Source: Methanobacteriota archaeon
Lineage (GTDB): Archaea; Thermoplasmatota; Poseidoniia; Poseidoniales; Thalassarchaeaceae
Assembly: GCA_016845365.1 (NCBI GenBank)
Contig: JAERST010000015.1
Location: 1-64,000, forward strand
Reading direction: 5' to 3'
DNA length: 64,000 nt
Part shown: one piece after another, positions 34,077 to 43,221 of the stretch
Layout: each line of letters starts with the position of its first letter
Numbering within the stretch: position 1 is the first letter of the stretch
Made by a program: the position numbers and the translations under genes
The notes under the pieces: generated by a model
Seen by the model: only the letters and a program-made list of their open reading frames with translations
Database searches by the model: none
Told to the model about the DNA's origin: nothing

Positions 34077-34217
34077 GTGGACCACGATCATTGCGCCGCG
34101 ATTCTGTGCGAATGCGGATTCCGCGGCGCAGCAATCCCGATGCGTCAACACATGGAATGTCCACGCTGCCGGCGTGTAGTCGAAGCCTGTTGCGAGGGAG
34201 TTCCCGATTACTCCTGA
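34077..34217 (+). CDS. 46-residue cysteine-rich (zinc-ribbon-like) protein after sufD
   Basis: A frame with a GTG start encodes 46 residues containing CECGFRG, then RQHMECPRC and a further Cys pair near the end. The spacing CxC, then about 15 residues, then CxxC with His nearby resembles a small metal-binding ribbon. It starts 36 bases after sufD on the same strand and before a convergent gene. It is not a known Suf component to my knowledge. A metal-binding helper of the Suf system or a chance frame are the alternatives. The density of cysteines (7 of 46) argues for a real gene. Confidence 0.6.
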   Translation: MDHDHCAAILCECGFRGAAIPMRQHMECPRCRRVVEACCEGVPDYS

Positions 34218-34253
34218 ACTGGCGACCCCGGTCAGTGGCGAAGCGGCCAGAAC

Positions 34254-35024
34254 TCAGCCGGAGCGGTCACGATAACTCGAGAGAAGCGCCGTGAGTAAGA
34301 CGCCCGCACCGATTCCGAAAGCGAGTCCTTGGTCAGCCATGGTAGAGCCGGCCAAATCGCGGAAGGTGAAGCCCATCACCGTGCACATCGGCACGACAAA
34401 AATCGCGAATCGACCAGCACGCTGAGCCGGTGTCGGCGCAATCCCCATCGGGCGCAGCGTAATCGAGCCCGCCTTCACCAAGACCTGCCAATCGACCGCC
34501 TCCGCCCCGATGCGAAGGCGTTGCAAAACCGCAGGTCGGATTCCAGGGTCGGCCGAGTTCTCATGCAAAATCTCGCCTCGGCCGGTAACGATACGAACCC
34601 GTTGTAGACTCGACCGAATTGCCAATAATTTCTCGGTCGCCCCAGCAGCAGATGCAGCGTCAAGTCCGTGCATATCGAAGGTCAGAACTCCTCGCTCCCG
34701 ACGAATCCTCTCGCCAACATCCCAAGCCCCGTCGCTCGCATCGGACAGATAGGACATCTCGGCACGAAGAGCCTCCACCTCCGCAGCGCGAACCGCATCG
34801 CGCGCATCGCCCTTCTCAGCATGGTCACGCACGCGCGCGAGAGCAAACATCAGCACAACCGCACCGATGGCCGCACCCAAAACCGCCCCGGTGCGCAAGG
34901 CCGGCTCAATTCCATCCTCAGCCATTCCGCCGGCAAAGAAAGCCATCATCGAACCCATGACGAAGACCATGACGCCGATGACCGCCGAGATTGCGAAGGC
35001 ATCCCGCACCCCGACCTCGACCAT
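34254..35024 (-). CDS. Membrane protein with an internal Smr-like domain
   Basis: The 256-residue product has two N-terminal membrane helices (about 10-32 and 43-63), a charged segment and a soluble part at about 110-190. That part resembles an Smr domain: FDMHGLDAASAA at its start and VRIVTGRGE in the middle, parallel to the DLHG and TGKG motifs. Two more hydrophobic segments close it (about 200-248). Smr domains are nucleases or nucleic-acid binders in MutS2 and PPR proteins, and a membrane-embedded version is unusual. ATG 35024 starts just before the first helix; the long extension upstream to 35348 overlaps the divergent gene and is not real. Confidence 0.65.
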   Translation of the reverse strand: MVEVGVRDAFAISAVIGVMVFVMGSMMAFFAGGMAEDGIEPALRTGAVLGAAIGAVVLMFALARVRDHAEKGDARDAVRAAEVEALRAEMSYLSDASDGAWDVGERIRRERGVLTFDMHGLDAASAAGATEKLLAIRSSLQRVRIVTGRGEILHENSADPGIRPAVLQRLRIGAEAVDWQVLVKAGSITLRPMGIAPTPAQRAGRFAIFVVPMCTVMGFTFRDLAGSTMADQGLAFGIGAGVLLTALLSSYRDRSG

Positions 35025-35041
35025 GTGCCGCGGATAGGTTG

Positions 35042-35839
35042 ATGCCGATAGAACCCACCGACCCAATTGTGGCGGATTCTGAGACTCGACTTCTGAAGAA
35101 CGGCCGAGCGGAGCGTATTCGCGAATCCAAGGTCGGCCGCAACCTCGCTGCAATCGCAGGAGTCTACCTAATCCTCGTCTTCCTCGTGCCCCTCGCACTA
35201 CCGACCGACAGTATCCCCGAACTCTCCGGACGGGCCAACCGAATGGACTACGCAACCGATGATGGGATGTGGTCGTGGGGCAATGGCGACCACGGCGAGG
35301 ATGCTGATATCGGTCACGACCAATCGGCCCACGGAGGCTCATTTGCATGGGCCGACCTCAACCCAATCGCTGCAACCGTTTACGCCATCGGCGACCTGAA
35401 TTGCCACCAAAAATACCAGCGCTCTTGGGAAATCAACGGCAACCAAATGGCGGTTTGCACCCGCGATATCGGGATTCTATTCGGCTTCGTTGCAGGCTGC
35501 TTGCTTTGGCAACGACGAGGTTACAATCGCTGGACTGTCCGCGATACTTTCCTCTCAATTTTCACCGACAATTCGATTGAACAATTCTACTTCGACGACC
35601 GCCGAATGCTGGTTATGATGGGAATTCTCGCAATCGGCCTCGGACCGATGGCGGTCGATGGATTCACCCAATTGCTGACTTCCTATGAATCGACGAACCT
35701 CGTGCGAATCCTCACCGGCACTCCCGCAGGGTTCGTCGGAGGCTGGTTATTCTCGGCAATGTTCTCGGCTCGCGCACACGAATTTGACGGAGCCGAGTCG
35801 GTCAAACTTCCAGCCGATGCCAAGCTGAGAATGGTCTGA
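35042..35839 (+). CDS. DUF2085-family membrane protein
   Basis: The 265-residue product has an N-terminal polar part, one membrane helix (about 40-60), an external His/Asp-rich stretch (GDHGEDADIGHDQSAHGG) and a block GDLNCHQKYQRSW...AVCTRDIGILFGF. This Cys-His-Gln and Cys-x-Arg-Asp arrangement is typical of DUF2085. Two or three more helices follow. The function of the family is not known. The start at 35042 is 17 bases from the start of the divergent Smr-like gene, so the two share a tiny promoter region. Confidence 0.72.
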   Translation: MPIEPTDPIVADSETRLLKNGRAERIRESKVGRNLAAIAGVYLILVFLVPLALPTDSIPELSGRANRMDYATDDGMWSWGNGDHGEDADIGHDQSAHGGSFAWADLNPIAATVYAIGDLNCHQKYQRSWEINGNQMAVCTRDIGILFGFVAGCLLWQRRGYNRWTVRDTFLSIFTDNSIEQFYFDDRRMLVMMGILAIGLGPMAVDGFTQLLTSYESTNLVRILTGTPAGFVGGWLFSAMFSARAHEFDGAESVKLPADAKLRMV

Positions 35840-35865
35840 GGCGGAAATTCGCCCGCAACCCGACC

Positions 35866-35886
35866 GGCCAGAGCAGATTACTGGCC
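35866..35886 (-). terminator. Short hairpin over the thymidylate kinase stop codon
   Basis: GGCCAG (35866-35871) pairs with CTGGCC (35881-35886) around a 9-base loop that contains the TAA stop of the kinase gene. It resembles the longer stop-codon hairpin at 5439-5471. It could protect the 3' end or end transcription. Confidence 0.35.
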
Positions 35887-37218
35887 CTGCCACCAAGAGA
35901 CGAGCCCGCTCGCACCAGCAGGAGCAGCGGCCTCAGACTTACCATTACCTAAGATCGCCAGCCGTTCAATCGTATCACGAACCGCCCGCGGATACTCACC
36001 CGAGCGAACGATTTGCCCCATGGCAAAGCGAGGGTGAGTCGTAGGATTAGCAGCAAGCCATCGAGACAACGCACGCCGAAGCGGCCAAAGCACCAAAACC
36101 AGCGTACCGAAAGCGTGTGATTCGTCGCGAAGTTGGTTGCGAGCAGCATCGCGACCCAGCAGAGATTTGTGCTGATTAACCCACTTTGAGCGGTCGGCCA
36201 TGAATCGCAAAACCTTGTGCGAATGCGAGTCAGAAACCGCCCGAACAGGACCCTGCGCCGCCCGCAGCTCATTCACATCAGCAGAGGGCAACAATGCAAG
36301 AGTCCCACAAATCGAACTGACCGAGCGCGCCAACACCGACTTCGGCACATCGATGCGCTCGTCCTCAGCCACACGCGCAAGCGCCGCAGAATGATCGTCC
36401 TGAGCCTCTCGCAAAACCCTCCAAGGCGCCTTGCCATCCAACCAATCAGCCCGAGTCCGAGCCGGTTCAACACCCAAGCCATCGAGCACAGTCTGACCCT
36501 TCGTCGACTTGATCAATCGCTTCAGCATAAATCGCTCAACCGACTCGGTATCGACATTCAATGGCTCAGGCCGCGAATGCACAAATTTACGAATATGCAG
36601 AGTCAATTTGCGCCTAAACTCGCGCTCAGTAGTCTCATTCGCCACAGGCCCAATAATCGCCCCCATATCGAACGGAGTAGGCATTTCAACCTCCCCCGAA
36701 AGCAGAGAAGCATAACCCGCGCGAATCTGCCTTTGCAGCTCACTCGTCTCGAAATATTCAGCCTTATCAGACATCATTCGCAGCGTACCAGACTGAATCC
36801 GCTTCATCGCAACATCAGGATCACAATCGACCCAGATGCACAAATCTGGAACGAGCGCAGCAGAATTGACCTGAGCCACGCGCTCGACCCCCAAATCACC
36901 AACAATCCCCTGATACACCAAAGAAGAATGCACATTTCTCTCACTCACGACGATTCGCCCCTCCTCGAGTCGGGGCAAAATCCAGCCGTGAGAATGGTCG
37001 ACTCGGTCAGCGGCGAACAACCCGGCCTCCGCCTCCGGAGTGTGCGTCTGTTGCCGCACCGAGTCGATAGCGAGCCGCCCCAACGGATGGTCCCGCCGCG
37101 GCTCGCCAGTAACCTCTACCGAGGTAAAACAAAACTCGCGTTCCAGCACTTCGGCGACGACCTTTGTGGCCAAGCCTTTGCCGGAGCCGTCCCCCCCTTC
37201 GATGGTGATGAGGTACAC
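35878..37218 (-). CDS. tmk: Thymidylate kinase with a long C-terminal extension
   Basis: The first 200 residues are a dTMP kinase: P-loop IEGGDGSGKG, then GEPRRDHPLGR, the DRVDHS segment in place of the usual DR(x)xH/S, and SERNVHSSLVYQG. It phosphorylates dTMP to dTDP. The product is 446 residues, about twice the normal length. The extra part (about 205-446) is helical and charged, includes RRALSRWLAANPTTHPRF, and matches nothing I recognise. GTG 37218 is chosen because GGAGG lies 7 bases ahead and it begins 1 base after the upstream stop; a TTG at 37239 is the alternative. Confidence 0.8.
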   Translation of the reverse strand: MYLITIEGGDGSGKGLATKVVAEVLEREFCFTSVEVTGEPRRDHPLGRLAIDSVRQQTHTPEAEAGLFAADRVDHSHGWILPRLEEGRIVVSERNVHSSLVYQGIVGDLGVERVAQVNSAALVPDLCIWVDCDPDVAMKRIQSGTLRMMSDKAEYFETSELQRQIRAGYASLLSGEVEMPTPFDMGAIIGPVANETTEREFRRKLTLHIRKFVHSRPEPLNVDTESVERFMLKRLIKSTKGQTVLDGLGVEPARTRADWLDGKAPWRVLREAQDDHSAALARVAEDERIDVPKSVLARSVSSICGTLALLPSADVNELRAAQGPVRAVSDSHSHKVLRFMADRSKWVNQHKSLLGRDAARNQLRDESHAFGTLVLVLWPLRRALSRWLAANPTTHPRFAMGQIVRSGEYPRAVRDTIERLAILGNGKSEAAAPAGASGLVSWWQGQ

Positions 37219-37219
37219 G

Positions 37220-37963
37220 TCAAGCCTCCACGAAGCCAAATTGCCCGCGGGTCAGATAGACAAGTCCCATTCCCATCAAAATGAATAGCGGACCGATGAA
37301 CATCAAACCCTGACTCCAAAGCCCCAAATACGCCAAAAACTGCGTTCGGAAGTGGCTTTTTCCGTTGTAAGCCTCTGTTCCTCCAACCATTCCAGCGAGT
37401 CCTGCTAGAAGCGTCAGCGCACCGATTATTGTAGTGATTAGTACCGATTCTGCAAGATGACTCTCACCGCGCATATCGGTTTCGTGCTCACCCTCACCCT
37501 CGCTCAAGGTCACGGTAATCTGGGCATGGTCTCCCGGGATGAGCAAGATACGTTCTGTGATGTGGTTTGGGTGGTCGACGACGAGAGTTGCTGAACGTCT
37601 GTGAACGTCGTCGATCGAGAATCGGCCGCCCGAGTCGGTTACGTCACGGCCGATCTCGAGAAAATCCTCGTCGTACAAAATCACCGTCACGCCTTCCATC
37701 GCGTCTCCGCCGGTGGAATTGTCGACGAGGGCAGAGTAGACTGCTCCGTGAACATCGGCCAGCCCGCCCGAATCGTCGGCAGCGCCAGTGCCGGTTAGCA
37801 CATCGCCGATGTCGGCTGTAATGTGCAGGGAGCCGGTGAGGACTCCGAGGGTGCTTCCGAGAATTATCAGGATCGCACCGGCTACACGCGTTGCGGGGTC
37901 GATGGAGAGGTCTTCGAGCCACCATTCGAGGCGAGTTCGCTTTGATTCATCGTCTCCCGACAT
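37220..37963 (-). CDS. Membrane protein with carboxypeptidase-regulatory-like domain
   Basis: The 247-residue product has one helix near residues 27-50, then an external domain at about 70-150: VHGAVYSALVDNST, VTVILYDEDFLEIGRDVTDSGGRFSIDDV. This is the pattern of carboxypeptidase-regulatory-like beta domains. Two helices follow (about 170-195 and 215-240). It may bind sugars or protein at the outer face, but no function is known. Its stop lies 1 base before the thymidylate kinase start, so the two are translationally coupled although they look unrelated. Confidence 0.65.
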   Translation of the reverse strand: MSGDDESKRTRLEWWLEDLSIDPATRVAGAILIILGSTLGVLTGSLHITADIGDVLTGTGAADDSGGLADVHGAVYSALVDNSTGGDAMEGVTVILYDEDFLEIGRDVTDSGGRFSIDDVHRRSATLVVDHPNHITERILLIPGDHAQITVTLSEGEGEHETDMRGESHLAESVLITTIIGALTLLAGLAGMVGGTEAYNGKSHFRTQFLAYLGLWSQGLMFIGPLFILMGMGLVYLTRGQFGFVEA

Positions 37964-37976
37964 GCTGCCCGCCCCC

Positions 37977-38990
37977 CTACTCTTCCTCGCTGGTGGGTGG
38001 CGGCTTCTCAGTTTGACGCTTCGAGCGCCAGTAAAGAATCACAGCCAAAAGTGGTAGAATGATATGCGCATTATCGAATAGAATTACGAAGATGAAAATC
38101 TCAATCACTTCAAGCAATGGGAATCCGCCGCAACCGAGGCCGTTACAATCCGCAATGAGATATTCTTCACAGTTTGGAAAATAAACATCGAATTCGATTG
38201 CAACCTCGTAATAATTCGACCAATTCTTGCCGGTAACCCACCAACTGTGCGATTCCTGGTCCCAAACTATGCCATTCAGAACCCCCGATTCCTCGGTCTC
38301 GTATTGTTCGCGGATGGCTGAGAAATCCACCTTCTGGCAGACCTTTCCCGTTTCCGTATGAATTTGGTAAATGCTGTCGTCGTACCAGCGATTAGCATAG
38401 ACTGTATTGCCTTTGCAATGCAACTCATTCCAGCGGTCTAATACTAGGCCGTGTACTCTGACTTCGACTTCCTCCTCTTCGAAAGATGAAAGATTTTCTG
38501 AGAACAGTTTGAGGGTCGTCCCACCGTCGGACATCCAAAGGTTGTTGTTCCTATCGCTGCACAAGCCCCAGCCCTCGCCAGGGTAGCTGAAATTGCCGAT
38601 GGGTTCGAGGGTCTCAAGCTCGTAGATGAAGCCGGTATTCTCACGCCAAGTGAGTTGGATTACCGAGCCATTCCAAATGGTCAGACCCTCGCCAAAATAC
38701 TCGTCGGGAAGGTCTCGTTGCAACTCGACCTCGCCGGTTGTCATGTTGACGATTCTGACGCTGGATTCGCCGTACAGTCCGGTGCTTTCGTAGAATTTGC
38801 CGTTGTGGATTTCGAGGCCTTGGGTGAAGGCCGTTGTATCGTGTGGAACCGTTCTGATAACCCAGGGGTAGATCACTTTCACTTCCCAACCACTTTCACT
38901 CTCTTCTGCTCCCTCTCCCCCTGCGTTGCTTAAGGCCGGTGAGAGTGCCGTGACAAGTAGGGTTGCGAGGATGATGAGCGGGATTCTCAC
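37977..38990 (-). CDS. Exported, membrane-anchored glutaminyl-peptide cyclotransferase
   Basis: The product (337 residues) has an N-terminal signal (RIPLIILATLLVTALSPALS). A five-bladed propeller of the plant/bacterial glutamine cyclotransferase family follows: PHDTTAFTQGLEIHNGKFYE, FGEGLTIW, LTWRENTGFIYE, GEGWGLCSD, TVYANRWYDDSIYQI. A membrane helix near 295-315 and a short basic tail close it. The enzyme forms N-terminal pyroglutamate on secreted proteins. GTG 38990 is preferred over ATG 39053: a TATA-like element at 39056-39063 would put the transcript start downstream of that ATG, and the GTG begins directly at the signal peptide. Confidence 0.82.
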   Translation of the reverse strand: MRIPLIILATLLVTALSPALSNAGGEGAEESESGWEVKVIYPWVIRTVPHDTTAFTQGLEIHNGKFYESTGLYGESSVRIVNMTTGEVELQRDLPDEYFGEGLTIWNGSVIQLTWRENTGFIYELETLEPIGNFSYPGEGWGLCSDRNNNLWMSDGGTTLKLFSENLSSFEEEEVEVRVHGLVLDRWNELHCKGNTVYANRWYDDSIYQIHTETGKVCQKVDFSAIREQYETEESGVLNGIVWDQESHSWWVTGKNWSNYYEVAIEFDVYFPNCEEYLIADCNGLGCGGFPLLEVIEIFIFVILFDNAHIILPLLAVILYWRSKRQTEKPPPTSEEE

Positions 38991-39015
38991 CGGTTGTCTT
39001 GGAGTGGTTGGGAGT

Positions 39016-39063
39016 CGGCCCTTCGGGCCGGATGCGTCCGAACGATGCTCCATCGATATTATA
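39016..39063 (-). promoter_or_regulatory. TATA box and leader hairpin of the cyclotransferase gene
   Basis: On the minus strand CTATAATATC (39055-39064) resembles an archaeal TATA box. About 26 bases on would place transcription start near 39034. The leader then contains a perfect 6-bp hairpin CGGCCC/GGGCCG with a TTC loop (39016-39030) before GTG 38990. The same AT-rich element read on the plus strand could serve the gene at 39113. Confidence 0.4.
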
Positions 39064-39112
39064 GCAGGTTGGAGTAGGGCTTGAACCTGTCTTATTGCTG
39101 AGGTGAGGGTGA

Positions 39113-42100
39113 GTGAGGACTTCTAGCACTTCAAGTCGTTCAACAACTTCGTTGTTGTTGGTTTGGCTGATGCTCGCCTCGGTCATGTTACCATTGGCGA
39201 GCGCGAACGGGAGCTCCTCGAGTTCTACGAGTGCGGTCACACCGGGCGACCTGACTGATTTCGATCCGGCTGCGGACGGTCATGCCTACCTCTACAACGA
39301 TCCTGACCGTCCGGTTTACTCGGCCTTTGGATACCTGAAGAAGCAGTGGGTTGAGGACGGTTACCCGAACCTTGTGCTACCATTTTCGGCTTCATATCAG
39401 AACTCGCGCTCAGTCGCTAAGTCCTGCGAGAATGCTTGGGAGGTGGATGATACGGACACCTTCACCACCTCGAGTGGATTGGTCTCAGCGACTGTCGAGA
39501 AAATATCGACCAATTCTGCGATTTTCGTCGAGGACGGAGTTGTCATCTCTGCAACGACCCTGAACGATATCGCCTCGACATGGGAATCGACGATTTACCC
39601 AACGGACACCACCTACTTCGGTGACCCCCCAGATATCGACAATAATTGTCAGATTGAGATTCTGCTTTTCCAAATCGATGGAGCCGGTGGAGTTGGTGGG
39701 TACTTCGACCCCAATGTTGCTAGTTCGCGAGAGATTCTATTCGTAGACTCTGGAGACATGAGCTGGCGCAATACGATTCTTGCTCACGAATTCGAGCACC
39801 TATTGCACAATGCTCGCGACCCTTACGAATACCTCTGGATTGACGAGGGTGCTGCAGATATGGCTGCCTACCTTTGCTTCGGGGTTACCGATTCGCTGTC
39901 TCAGCACGCGAATGAATGGTCGCAAAATGCCAATATGAGCGTGCGCTGGTGGAATCAGCGAATCGCAGATTACGGTGGTGGATTCATGTTCTTGATGTAT
40001 CTCTCTGACAAACTCGGCGGCGGTGCCGCGATCTCTCGCCTCGTCGCCGACACCGCCACCGGCGGCATCGGGGTTGAGAACCTCGCTCGCAACCCCGAAC
40101 CTGGCGCGACCGCGATTGGCGAGACGATGTCTGACATCTTCGCAAATTTCACCGCCGCGGTCTCATTAGACAGCGCTCAGGGCGCATTCGGATTCTCAAA
40201 TATCGCAATGACCGCTGGCTGCGTTACAGGCTTCATCTGTCGCGCACAGATGAGCGGATATCGCGATGAATGGCAGAATGATTGGACCAGCCCTACGCAA
40301 GAATTGGAAGGCTGGGGAATGCGCGCCTACAAGTTCGCAGGAGGCACAGGCGCGCCTCTCAACATCATGGTTCAACCAACTCAATTCGGCGTTGCTGGCA
40401 CGGTGTTGGCAAAGGATTCCGCCACCGGAACATGGTCGATGGATCGATTACGAATCGACTCAGCCACGGGTGCTGGAACGGGATTAGTCCACGGATTCGG
40501 CAATACCACTGACGAAGTATGGGTAATTGCTTGGTACGAATCCCAAGTCACGGATTGCGATTACAATTTCGCAAGTTGTGGAATCACCACCGGCTCATAC
40601 CCTACGACCGATATTGTGGTTCAAGCGGGAATCATCACCGATCCCGCCGAGGTGGAAATAATGGGAATCACGCCTTTCGACCGAGACGGAGACAATCTCG
40701 ATGATAGCGTCGAAATTGAACTCGAAGTGACCTCGAATGCCTTCTTTGAGATTATCGAGGTCACCTTCGAAGCCTTCGTCAACAATACTCTCACCGACTC
40801 CCTCACATTCGCCTTGACAGCAGGAAACAGCATTCCAACTGAGGAGTCGATTTGGTTCACTCCACCAGAAACTGGAGACTGGACCTTCGGTGTCGACATC
40901 CGCGACATCACAGGCGCAGTGGTCGACACGGCATTCACACTTCCATTCAGCCTCGGAAATATGGAGCCGGTCGCGACCGGCTCAACCTCCACCGCCATCA
41001 CTCAGACATGGCTACCCGTGAGCATGTTCGGCGGTGGGTTCGATGTTTGGGGATTCGGCCAACTGAATGGAAGCTACAGCCACAATGAAACGCCGATAGC
41101 ATACAATTGGGACCTCGGCGACAATACATCCTCCGGCCTCAAGAATCCGGTTCACGTCTACACAGAGGCCGGCAATTACACCATCACCCTCACCGTCCGT
41201 GATGTGGGCGGATTCTACTCAGAAAGTCAATCTTGGACGCTGGTGGTCGCCGACACCAGCGAACCAATTCCAGAGATTCGTGTTGATGGAGTCACCATCA
41301 CGGACGAAGTAGTCTTACTGACAAATCAACGAGTTCTATTCTCTGCCCGTAGCACCGTGGATAATGTTCCTCACGAGCAAATGGAATTCACTTGGAATTG
41401 GGGTGATGGCAGCGACGAGGGTGGTCAAGGAATGGTCGAGGCTAGCCACGCCTATGTCGATGGCAGCGCTGATGGAATCGTTTACACTCTGACGCTAACA
41501 ATTCACGATGGCACTTTCGTCGTCGAACACCAAATCTACGTGCGCGTCCTCAACAGAGTCCCTCGCCAGATCTTCGCCGAAGAACTCCAAACCTTCACTC
41601 TCACTCCTCTCGATATGCCGAATGTTTTCACCGACGATGACGGTCACATCGTCGAATACCTCTGGACATTTGACGAGGGAGTCAATATCTCTGGCCGCGG
41701 AATGACCCTCACATCCGATTTCTCCACAAGCAGTTCGGTAGCTCAGAACCCAAGTGTAGGGTGGAAGACTCCCGGACTCAAATCAGTGACCATCGAAGTC
41801 ACCGACGATGATGGGAATATCTCGAGTGTGGTTTTGACCGTCCGCGTTCTAAATCAGCGACCAGTCGCTGTATTCGATAGACCAGCGGACGGCACCGTCG
41901 AGACTGAATATTTCTTCGAAAGCATGTCCTTCGACCCCGACGGTGACACATCACTATTGCAGACTCGTTGGAATATCACAGGAATGGATAACGAAATTGA
42001 GAACGTCTCGGGGATTCACCACACTTTCACCGAGCCGGGACTTTACACAGTCTCTTTGACCGTCGTCGACGAGCGCGGAGCAGAATCTGCGACGAAGTCC

Positions 42101-43219
42101 TACCAAATTCGCATCGCCAATCCTCTGCCCGTGCCGATGATCGAATTCTTCCAGCCGAGTTTGAATGGAAGCGCACTAAACTCAATTCCTGACGATGGGG
42201 CAGCGGTCGATTGGTGGGTTCCATTCGCCTCTGACGGCGGAGCATTCCTCGCACCAAATTCCCCAATCAAACTCGACGGCTCGGCAAGTTACGATGCGGA
42301 CCCACGATTCGTCGGCCGTCATGCAACCGACCAAAACGACCCTGAATGGAACGGAATCACGCGCTGGATTTGGGACTTCGGCGATGCAACACCGCAAGTC
42401 GAAGGCCCGATGGTTTGGCACTCTTGGGAGCGCCCAGGAACCTATGTTGTCACTCTAACGGTAGTTGACGGATTCGAGGGTGGAGACACCAATACGACCT
42501 CGATGCTGGTACACATTTCTCGAGCTCCTGAGATTAATCCAATCGACCCAATAGACTCGGATTATGTTACTCAAGGCGACCTCGTCCTTCTGAACCACAG
42601 TGCTACCGATGCCGACCTCGCAGAGGGACTCGAGGCTTGGCTCGATTTCGATGCCTTTGACGACAGCGATGGTGACGGCATCGCCAATAACGACCGAGAC
42701 ATCAGTCTAACCGGTCAGCTCTCGGTCGACTGGGACCTCAATGCACTCATCGATGCAGACCAAGATGGCGACCCACGCAACGATTTCCTGTGGGGCAACA
42801 TGACTTGGTACCAAACAGGTGAGATTCGCATCGTCCTGCAGGTCTGCGACGGCGTCGGAGTTTGTACAACCGAGGATTACATCGTCACCGTCCTCTCAGC
42901 AGAGGAAGACCGACGCCAGAAATCTTGGGACGAATTGACTTGGAGAGATTTCATTCCGAACAAGGAAAGCGCAGGATTACTCGCCCTCGTGGCAATGGTT
43001 CTCATCTTGGGTTGGCTAGTAATGCGCCAGAAAGATGAGGAAGAACTCGATGCCGAGGAAATGCTTGAGACCTATGATGTGCAGGAAGTCGAAGCAGAAG
43101 GCGGTCTTCCCGGCATGGATCAACACACTCCACCACCTCAACCGAAGTATCTGACGGTGGACGAGCGAAGGAACAAGGAGTCCGGATACGTCCGCCCCAT
43201 CAGGACTCGGAGGCGCTGA
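39113..43219 (+). CDS. Secreted M30-like metalloprotease with PKD repeats and membrane anchor
   Basis: The 1368-residue product has a signal peptide (about 1-32) and a zinc protease domain with H225-EFEH and a downstream WIDEGAADMAAYL glutamate, the pattern of hyicolysin-type (M30) peptidases. PKD-like beta domains follow, with recurring WDLGDNTS, WNWGDGSD and WDFGDATP motifs (about 640-730, 730-815, 820-920, 920-1005 and 1010-1130), then a DxDGDG segment. A C-terminal membrane helix (about 1287-1306) and an acidic-to-basic cytoplasmic tail close it. It probably degrades protein at the cell surface. The start is GTG 39113, with GGTGAGGG upstream. Confidence 0.85.
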   Translation: MRTSSTSSRSTTSLLLVWLMLASVMLPLASANGSSSSSTSAVTPGDLTDFDPAADGHAYLYNDPDRPVYSAFGYLKKQWVEDGYPNLVLPFSASYQNSRSVAKSCENAWEVDDTDTFTTSSGLVSATVEKISTNSAIFVEDGVVISATTLNDIASTWESTIYPTDTTYFGDPPDIDNNCQIEILLFQIDGAGGVGGYFDPNVASSREILFVDSGDMSWRNTILAHEFEHLLHNARDPYEYLWIDEGAADMAAYLCFGVTDSLSQHANEWSQNANMSVRWWNQRIADYGGGFMFLMYLSDKLGGGAAISRLVADTATGGIGVENLARNPEPGATAIGETMSDIFANFTAAVSLDSAQGAFGFSNIAMTAGCVTGFICRAQMSGYRDEWQNDWTSPTQELEGWGMRAYKFAGGTGAPLNIMVQPTQFGVAGTVLAKDSATGTWSMDRLRIDSATGAGTGLVHGFGNTTDEVWVIAWYESQVTDCDYNFASCGITTGSYPTTDIVVQAGIITDPAEVEIMGITPFDRDGDNLDDSVEIELEVTSNAFFEIIEVTFEAFVNNTLTDSLTFALTAGNSIPTEESIWFTPPETGDWTFGVDIRDITGAVVDTAFTLPFSLGNMEPVATGSTSTAITQTWLPVSMFGGGFDVWGFGQLNGSYSHNETPIAYNWDLGDNTSSGLKNPVHVYTEAGNYTITLTVRDVGGFYSESQSWTLVVADTSEPIPEIRVDGVTITDEVVLLTNQRVLFSARSTVDNVPHEQMEFTWNWGDGSDEGGQGMVEASHAYVDGSADGIVYTLTLTIHDGTFVVEHQIYVRVLNRVPRQIFAEELQTFTLTPLDMPNVFTDDDGHIVEYLWTFDEGVNISGRGMTLTSDFSTSSSVAQNPSVGWKTPGLKSVTIEVTDDDGNISSVVLTVRVLNQRPVAVFDRPADGTVETEYFFESMSFDPDGDTSLLQTRWNITGMDNEIENVSGIHHTFTEPGLYTVSLTVVDERGAESATKSYQIRIANPLPVPMIEFFQPSLNGSALNSIPDDGAAVDWWVPFASDGGAFLAPNSPIKLDGSASYDADPRFVGRHATDQNDPEWNGITRWIWDFGDATPQVEGPMVWHSWERPGTYVVTLTVVDGFEGGDTNTTSMLVHISRAPEINPIDPIDSDYVTQGDLVLLNHSATDADLAEGLEAWLDFDAFDDSDGDGIANNDRDISLTGQLSVDWDLNALIDADQDGDPRNDFLWGNMTWYQTGEIRIVLQVCDGVGVCTTEDYIVTVLSAEEDRRQKSWDELTWRDFIPNKESAGLLALVAMVLILGWLVMRQKDEEELDAEEMLETYDVQEVEAEGGLPGMDQHTPPPQPKYLTVDERRNKESGYVRPIRTRRR

Positions 43220-43221
43220 GG

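Noticed and set aside
35025-35348. N-terminal extension of the Smr-like membrane protein
   Set aside because: It overlaps the divergent DUF2085 gene, reads as Arg-rich non-protein-like sequence, and ATG 35024 starts right before the first membrane helix.
36217-37284. A 355-codon plus-strand frame opposite the thymidylate kinase gene
   Set aside because: It is the antisense shadow of tmk. Its translation is low-complexity Arg/His/Pro/Leu-rich with no domain, while the minus strand has clear kinase motifs.
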